A stretch of DNA of 7,871 nt, taken from contig PXSU01000147.1 of NCBI GenBank assembly GCA_003022745.1, forward strand, positions 1 to 7,871. Reading direction: 5' to 3'. The position numbers and the translations under genes were made by a program. Shown one piece after another: positions 4,047 to 7,871 of this stretch (positions are counted from its first letter, which is position 1; every line of letters starts with the position of its first letter). The notes beneath the pieces were generated by a model. It saw nothing but the letters and a program-made list of their open reading frames with translations, did not search any database and was not told the DNA's origin. The stretch is from Halobacteriales archaeon SW_9_67_25 (lineage in GTDB: Archaea; Halobacteriota; Halobacteria; Halobacteriales; Haloarculaceae).

Positions 4047-5831
4047 TCAGAGTTCCGCACAGACCCGCCCGTGCAGGCACTCGCGGGTCCGGTGGCTCGA
4101 CTCGGCGTCGGTCCGTACCTCGATGACCTGTGTTCCAGCCGAGGCGACGGACGTCTCGAACGCATCGAGGAACGCCGACCGCCCCGCGACGCGGGCGAAT
4201 TCGAGGTCGTAGATGTCCGCCGTCGGCTCGAAGTCGAGGTCGTGCGGTGTCACGAAGTGCTCGGTGAACGGCGGGTCGAACTCCTCGATGGGAAGCATGT
4301 GGAAGATGCCCCCGCCGTCGTTGTTCACGAGGACGACCGTCGCGTCGACGCCACACCGTCCCAGCGCCAGCAGGCCGTTCATGTCGTGGTAGTACGCCAG
4401 GTCGCCGGTCACGAGCACGAGCGGGTCCTCGGTCGCCGACCCGGCGCCCAGAGCGGTCGAGACGATGCCGTCGATGCCGCTGACGCCGCGGTTACCCAGC
4501 ACCGTCAGGTCCCCGCCACGGGGCCGGCCAAAGCGGTCGAGGTCCCGGACCGGCATGCTGTTGGAGACGAACAGCGTCGCCGGGTCCGGTGCCGTGCGGG
4601 CGAGTTCCCGCAGGATTGCCCCCTCGAAGAACGACGCCCGGCAGGCCTCCCCGACGAGCGACCAGTACCGGTCCTCGCTGTCGACGAACCGGTCGCGCCA
4701 CGCCGCGACCTCCCCATCGGCGGCCGCGTCGTCCCGCCGGTCGGACACCGCGTCGGCCAGCGACGCGAACGTGGGTGTCGGGTCGGCGACGACGAGGTCG
4801 GTGGCGGTGAACTCGGCCTCGCGCCAGCCGCCGGCGGGGTCAACGAGCACCTGGCGGGCGTCGGCGTCCCGGAGGTACTGCCGGAGAACCTTCGAGGTCG
4901 GCGAGGCGCCACACCGGAGCACGACGTCGGGGTCGGGGTCGGGCCACCCGTCGGCGTCGAGATACGAGTCGTAGCCGCCACAGACCGGCAGGTCGGGGAC
5001 GTGAGCGCCGAAGCGGTGGCCCGACAGCGGGTCCGCGAGCACCGGCGCGCCGGTGGTTTCGACGACCCGGCCGAGCGCCTCCGGGGTGGGACCGTGCACC
5101 GCCGGATCTGCCGGCCCGCAGACGATGAGGGGTCGCTCGGCCGCTCCGAGTGCGTCGGCAAGCGTCGCCACCTCGCTGTCCCCGGGTGCGGTCCGGCCGG
5201 CCGCGGTCCGCACGAAGGGCCCGTCGCGCCCCCCGGTCGCGGGTGGTGCCTCGGTGGACAGCGATTCCGGGACGTCACCGGGGACGGGCGTCGGCTCCAG
5301 GGGTTTCCTGAAGGGCACGTTCAGGTGGACCGGGCCGGCAGGCGTCCCGGTCGCCTCGGCGATAGCGCGGTCGGCCGCGACGCGTAGCGAGCGGAGTTTC
5401 CGCGGCTCGGGTTCGGGTTCGGGGAGCGTGCGGTACCAGCGGACGGCGTCGCCGTAGAGTTTCACCTGGTCGCTGGTCTGGTTAGCCCCGCTGTCCCGGA
5501 GTTCCGGCGGCCGGTCCGCGGTCAGGACGACCAGCGGGACGCGCGCCTCGCTGGCCTCCAGCACGGCCGGGTGGAAGTTCGCCGCCGCGGTCCCGGAGGT
5601 ACAGACGACGGCGGTGGGCCGGCCGGTCCGCCGGCCCCGCCCGAGCGCGAAGAAGGCGCTGGAGCGCTCGTCGAGGTGCGAATAGACCGTCACCTCGGGG
5701 TGGTCGGCCAGCGCCACAGTCAGCGGCGTCGACCGGCTGCCCGGCGAGACACAGGCCGCCGACAGGCCGGCGGCCGCGAGTTCCTCGACCAGCACCTCGC
5801 CCCACAGCGTGGCGCGGTTCGGCGCGGTCAT
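4047..5831 (-). CDS. menD: 2-succinyl-5-enolpyruvyl-6-hydroxy-3-cyclohexene-1-carboxylate synthase (MenD)
   Basis: 594 residues from the ATG at 5829-5831, which overlaps the menF stop (ATGA). This overlap fixes the start although the frame stays open upstream. Thiamine-diphosphate enzyme that joins isochorismate and 2-oxoglutarate to give SEPHCHC, the second step of menaquinone synthesis; cytoplasmic. Visible landmarks: S-P-G-S-R-S-T-P-L (29-37); D-E-R-S-S-A-F-F-A-L-G (54-64) with Glu55 as the expected ThDP-activating glutamate; C-T-S-G-T-A-A-A-N (77-85); D-R-P-P-E-L-R-D (106-113) followed by G-A-N-Q-T; N-S-M-P-V-R-D (424-430); N-R-G-V-S-G-I-D-G (447-455); and the ThDP/Mg motif starting G-D-L-A-Y-Y-H-D-M-N-G-L (476-487) and ending in N-N-D (502-504). 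All three domains are present and the length is normal or slightly long. Translationally coupled to menF. Confidence 0.96.
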   Translation of the reverse strand: MTAPNRATLWGEVLVEELAAAGLSAACVSPGSRSTPLTVALADHPEVTVYSHLDERSSAFFALGRGRRTGRPTAVVCTSGTAAANFHPAVLEASEARVPLVVLTADRPPELRDSGANQTSDQVKLYGDAVRWYRTLPEPEPEPRKLRSLRVAADRAIAEATGTPAGPVHLNVPFRKPLEPTPVPGDVPESLSTEAPPATGGRDGPFVRTAAGRTAPGDSEVATLADALGAAERPLIVCGPADPAVHGPTPEALGRVVETTGAPVLADPLSGHRFGAHVPDLPVCGGYDSYLDADGWPDPDPDVVLRCGASPTSKVLRQYLRDADARQVLVDPAGGWREAEFTATDLVVADPTPTFASLADAVSDRRDDAAADGEVAAWRDRFVDSEDRYWSLVGEACRASFFEGAILRELARTAPDPATLFVSNSMPVRDLDRFGRPRGGDLTVLGNRGVSGIDGIVSTALGAGSATEDPLVLVTGDLAYYHDMNGLLALGRCGVDATVVLVNNDGGGIFHMLPIEEFDPPFTEHFVTPHDLDFEPTADIYDLEFARVAGRSAFLDAFETSVASAGTQVIEVRTDAESSHRTRECLHGRVCAEL

Positions 5832-7171
5832 TCCAGGACGTCGCGCATCGGGCCGTACTTCAGTTGCAGTTCGTCCCACTCGATGTCGGGGTCGCTGTCG
5901 GCGACGATGCCGGCGCCGGCAAACAGCGTCGCAGTGCGGTCCCGTGCCAGCGCCGACCGGATGGCCACCGCGAACGTGCCGTCGCCGTCGGCGTCGAACC
6001 ACCCGACCGGCGCGGCGTACCACCCGCGGTCGAACGTTTCCGTCTCGCGGATGGTTCCCAGCGCGGCGTCCGGCGGGAGCCCGCCCACCGCGGGCGTCGG
6101 GTGCAACGCCTCGACCAGCGAGAGGACGTGCTCCTCGCCAGCGAGTTCGGCCCGGACCGGCGTCTGGAGGTGCTGGACGGTCGCCAGCTTGCGGACCGTC
6201 CGGTCGCCGGTGGTCACCTCCTCGGCCACGCGGGCGAGCTGGCTGCGGATCGCGTCGACGACCAGTTCGTGCTCGTGGACATCCTTCTCGCTGTCGCGCA
6301 GTTCGCCGGCGAGCCACTCGTCTTCCTCGATGGTCTCGCCGCGGCCGGTCGAACCGGCGAGTGCCTCCGTCTTGACAGTGCGGTCACCGAGCGAGACGAG
6401 CCGTTCGGGCGTGGCGCCGAAGAACGTGCCGCCGCCGTCGGGTTCGACCAAGAAGCGGTAACAGCCCGGATAGCGGCTGCCGAGGTCCGTGAGCGCGCCA
6501 GCGACGTCGACCGGTCCCGCGAGCTCGGCGCGCAACTCCTGTGCGAGGACGACCTTGCGCAGGTCGCCTGCGCGTATCTTCCCGACAGCGTCGACCACCT
6601 GTCGTCGCCACCCCTCGCGGGAGGGCGTGGGGTGTTCCCGGCGGATGCCGGGCGTCCCCGTGAGGACCAGTTCGGGAAGGGACGCCAGGCGCCGGTCCCA
6701 GCGCTCTATGCGGGCACCGACGCGCCGCTCGGCATTGGCGCCCGTGCCAGCGGCAGTCAACCACGCGCCGTCAGCCGTCAGCGAGAGCTGTACCGCCGGG
6801 AGCACGAACGAGGCACCGGGAAAGCCGTCCCAGGTTTCGCCGGCCGGCGGGTCGGTGTGGGCCTCGTGGAAGGCGAACCCGCCGTACAGGCGCTGTCGGG
6901 CACCGACCGGCAGCGACTCCGGCGTCTCGAGGCCGTCGAAGAGGGCGGTGCCGGCCTCGCGGACCCGTTCGAACCGGTCCGGGCCGTCCGCACGGATTGT
7001 CGCCGCACTCCCGCCGGCAGCGATTGTCGTTGTGCCGTCGCTCCAGGCGAAGCGCGGTGTCTCGACCGCAGCGAGAAACGACCGGACGGGCGCGTCGGCG
7101 ACTTCGCGTCCCTTGACGAGGCCGGTCACTCCCGACCGGTCACGACGCCCGTCGCCACGCGCTCGCTCCAT
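5828..7171 (-). CDS. menF: Isochorismate synthase
   Basis: 447 residues from the ATG at 7169-7171, preceded by GGAG 4 nt upstream and a TATA-like box about 40 nt upstream. A GTG at codon 15 is an alternative start. Mg-dependent chorismate-utilising enzyme converting chorismate to isochorismate, the entry to menaquinone synthesis. The C-terminal catalytic domain is complete: G-D-L-R-K-V-V-L-A-Q (202-211), whose Lys206 matches the general-base lysine of MenF-type enzymes; F-F-G-A-T-P-E-R-L (250-258); E-A-L-A-G-S-T-G-R-G (269-278); S-E-K-D-V-H-E-H-E-L-V-V-D (294-306); H-L-Q-T-P-V-R (334-340); L-H-P-T-P-A-V-G-G (356-364); and G-A-G-I-V-A-D-S-D-P (419-428) with E-W-D-E at 431-434 for metal/substrate binding. 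The first ~180 residues are the variable N-terminal domain. First gene of the menF-menD unit, overlapping menD by 4 nt. Salicylate- or anthranilate-type relatives are less likely given the menD neighbour. Confidence 0.94.
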   Translation of the reverse strand: MERARGDGRRDRSGVTGLVKGREVADAPVRSFLAAVETPRFAWSDGTTTIAAGGSAATIRADGPDRFERVREAGTALFDGLETPESLPVGARQRLYGGFAFHEAHTDPPAGETWDGFPGASFVLPAVQLSLTADGAWLTAAGTGANAERRVGARIERWDRRLASLPELVLTGTPGIRREHPTPSREGWRRQVVDAVGKIRAGDLRKVVLAQELRAELAGPVDVAGALTDLGSRYPGCYRFLVEPDGGGTFFGATPERLVSLGDRTVKTEALAGSTGRGETIEEDEWLAGELRDSEKDVHEHELVVDAIRSQLARVAEEVTTGDRTVRKLATVQHLQTPVRAELAGEEHVLSLVEALHPTPAVGGLPPDAALGTIRETETFDRGWYAAPVGWFDADGDGTFAVAIRSALARDRTATLFAGAGIVADSDPDIEWDELQLKYGPMRDVLE

Positions 7172-7205
7172 CTGGCTCCAGTAAGGAGTCCGGGCCTTTG
7201 AGCCT

Positions 7206-7216
7206 GACTATACGTT
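7206..7216 (-). promoter_or_regulatory. TATA-like element of menF
   Basis: The minus strand reads AACGTATAGTC, centred near 7211. A start about 27 nt downstream gives a leader of roughly 12 nt that would include the GGAG sequence. The match is moderate. Confidence 0.4.
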
Positions 7217-7243
7217 CGGCGGGCGGTCCCGGAGGTCTGTCGG

Positions 7244-7254
7244 TGGGGTTATCC
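7244..7254 (+). promoter_or_regulatory. TATA-like element of the SRPBCC gene
   Basis: GGGGTTATCCG is centred near 7250, 28 nt before the ATG at 7278, consistent with a leaderless transcript. It lies 34 bp from the divergent menF TATA, so one bound factor could affect both. Confidence 0.45.
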
Positions 7255-7277
7255 GCCGCTCGGCCCTACCGTTGGGT

Positions 7278-7757
7278 ATGCCCACCTACACGCGGTCGAG
7301 CCGCGTCGTCGCCCCGTTCGAGGACGTCTGGGACTTTCACTCCGACGAACGGGGCCTCGTCGCGCTCACACCCGGGTGGATGAACCTCGAAATCGAGTCG
7401 GCCCGCGGCCCCGGTGGCGACCCCGACCCGGACGTCCTGGCGGCGGGCTCGGTCGTCGAGTCGTCGGTCCGGCCCTTCGGCGTCGGCCCCCGACAGTCCT
7501 GGGTCTCGGAGATCACTGCCCGCGCGGAGTCGGAGGGGTCGGCGTACTTCCGCGACAGCATGACCGAGGGTCCCTTCGAGGAGTGGGTCCATACCCACAC
7601 ATTCTACGCCGACGGCCCGAGGACTATCCTCCGGGACCACGTGGAGTATGAACTCCCGCTGGGTGGCCTCGGGGACGCGCTGGGCCCGCTCGCCGTGATC
7701 GGCTTCGAGCCCATGTTCCGGTATCGCCACCGGAAGACACGCGAACTCCTGGATTGA
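7278..7757 (+). CDS. SRPBCC (START/Bet v1-like) family protein, 3' end formed by the IS junction
   Basis: 159 residues from the ATG at 7278, 28 nt after the TATA-like box; a TTG two codons earlier is possible but unneeded. The N-terminus T-R-S-S-R-V-V-A-P-F-E-D-V-W-D-F (5-20) is the usual first strand and helix of the SRPBCC hydrophobic-pocket fold. It is followed by alternating beta strands (R-Q-S-W-V-S-E-I-T, 72-80; H-T-H-T-F, 105-109; R-T-I-L-R-D-H-V-E-Y-E-L-P, 115-127) and the long C-terminal helix G-F-E-P-M-F-R-Y-R-H-R-K-T-R-E-L-L (142-158). Haloarchaeal members of about this length are of unknown ligand and are often annotated as cyclase/dehydrase-like. The T of codon 159 and the TGA stop coincide with the terminal TTGA of the adjoining IS end. 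The native C-terminus was therefore probably altered by a residue or a few; the fold should be intact. Confidence 0.85.
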   Translation: MPTYTRSSRVVAPFEDVWDFHSDERGLVALTPGWMNLEIESARGPGGDPDPDVLAAGSVVESSVRPFGVGPRQSWVSEITARAESEGSAYFRDSMTEGPFEEWVHTHTFYADGPRTILRDHVEYELPLGGLGDALGPLAVIGFEPMFRYRHRKTRELLD

Positions 7758-7863
7758 CATCCTCCCCGCCCCGAAGGGCGAGGATTCCCACGCCCGCACC
7801 GCACCGCACTGCGCTGGGTTGGGAGTTTCAGGTTCGTGGAGGGCCCGGGTCCTTGTCGGGGAT
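7754..7863 (-). ncRNA. Putative TnpB omega-RNA (reRNA/sotRNA) scaffold
   Basis: TnpB proteins use a guide RNA processed from the 3' end of their own element. In halophilic archaea, sense overlapping transcripts at tnpB 3' ends have been described. This stretch has the expected structure just before the element end: a hairpin on 7759-7785 whose lower 6-bp stem (ATCCTC/GAGGAT) and upper GCCC/GGGC stem flank a 3-nt bulge. Its minus-strand loop is TTCG closed by C-G, a very stable tetraloop. The guide would be the RNA continuing past 7754 into the flank. The 5' limit is unknown and may lie inside tnpB. Confidence 0.5.
7759..7785. repeat. Subterminal hairpin of the IS right end
   Basis: Inverted arms 7759-7764 and 7780-7785 (6 bp) and 7768-7771 and 7776-7779 (4 bp) are separated by an asymmetric CCC bulge at 7765-7767. 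IS200/IS605 transposases recognise such imperfect hairpins as single-stranded DNA. In the opposite direction the same structure could end the SRPBCC transcript, though no U-tract follows. Confidence 0.65.
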
Positions 7864-7871
7864 TCAACCCA

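Larger units (their letters stand above)
7754..7871 (-). mobile_element. Right end of an IS200/IS605-family (TnpB, IS1341-type) element, body beyond the right edge
   Basis: On the minus strand the segment ends in a GC-rich hairpin followed by GGATGTCAA. The arrangement GGGAATCCTCGCCC...GGGGAGGATGTCAA is the form I associate with the 3' ends of haloarchaeal and cyanobacterial tnpB elements. TCAA is the right-end cleavage tetranucleotide known for IS608. The minus strand has a TGA at 7864-7866 (from GGTTGA), a plausible tnpB stop with only one or two of its codons in the window. This leaves about 110 nt of non-coding right end, a normal size. These elements make no target duplication, so the junction at 7753/7754 is inferred from TCAA. 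Whether tnpA is present cannot be seen. It could also be a solo end left by an old element. Confidence 0.7.

Noticed and set aside
5832..6317. Extension of the menD frame upstream into menF
   Set aside because: The extension is Arg/Pro/Gly-rich out-of-frame reading of menF. The ATGA overlap and the SPGSRS motif at normal distance fix the start at 5831.
5864..7201. 445-codon plus-strand open frame opposite menF, and 4071-5387 opposite menD
   Set aside because: Mirror frames of confidently identified menF and menD, with no recognisable domain and no promoter or start context.
7795..7812. GCACCGCACCGCACTGCG short tandem-like repeat
   Set aside because: Only about three 5-bp units, imperfect, inside the IS end; no sign of an independent repeat array or CRISPR.

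Overview
The window looks like chromosomal DNA of a haloarchaeon (class Halobacteria). It is GC-rich and its proteins are very acidic (Asp/Glu-rich). Most genes have a TATA-like box 26-32 nt before the ATG, the spacing of leaderless archaeal transcripts. Several families are archaeal or haloarchaeal: TFB, DUF357, archaeal-type ArfC, a Tat lipoprotein with a Thr/Pro linker, and a wHTH plus 3-TM pair. No gene-free stretch exceeds 300 bases.

Layout from left to right. The 5' end of a transcription factor B gene runs off the left edge (minus strand). Next is a short, probably truncated Tat/lipobox lipoprotein gene with a strong promoter. An AT-rich intergenic stretch (534-739) holds a hairpin/U-tract terminator, a tandem 11-bp repeat and an extra promoter-like box. 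A minus-strand block follows: a DUF357 protein (1454-1735), a small winged-helix regulator (1098-1373) and a three-helix membrane protein (740-1042). Thioredoxin reductase trxB (1893-2966) diverges from this block and is followed by a small haloarchaeal protein (3051-3335). That protein converges on, and overlaps by 20 bp, arfC (RibD C-terminal-type reductase of riboflavin synthesis, 3316-3990). Upstream of arfC on the same strand lie menD (4047-5831) and menF (5828-7171), which overlap by ATGA. A SRPBCC-fold gene (7278-7757) diverges from menF. The last ~118 bases are the right end of an IS200/IS605-type (TnpB/IS1341-group) element whose body lies beyond the right edge.

Functional threads. 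MenF and MenD carry out the first two committed steps of menaquinone synthesis (chorismate to isochorismate to SEPHCHC). ArfC is a flavin-precursor reductase and TrxB is a flavoprotein of thiol redox control, so the centre of the window is redox-cofactor housekeeping. The accessory interest lies at the two ends. On the left are the truncated lipoprotein and the possible small RNA. On the right, the IS end joins the SRPBCC gene so exactly that it appears to supply that gene's stop codon. Any TnpB omega-RNA made there would carry a guide antisense to the end of the SRPBCC gene. I saw no CRISPR array, rRNA or tRNA and no clearly new multi-gene system.
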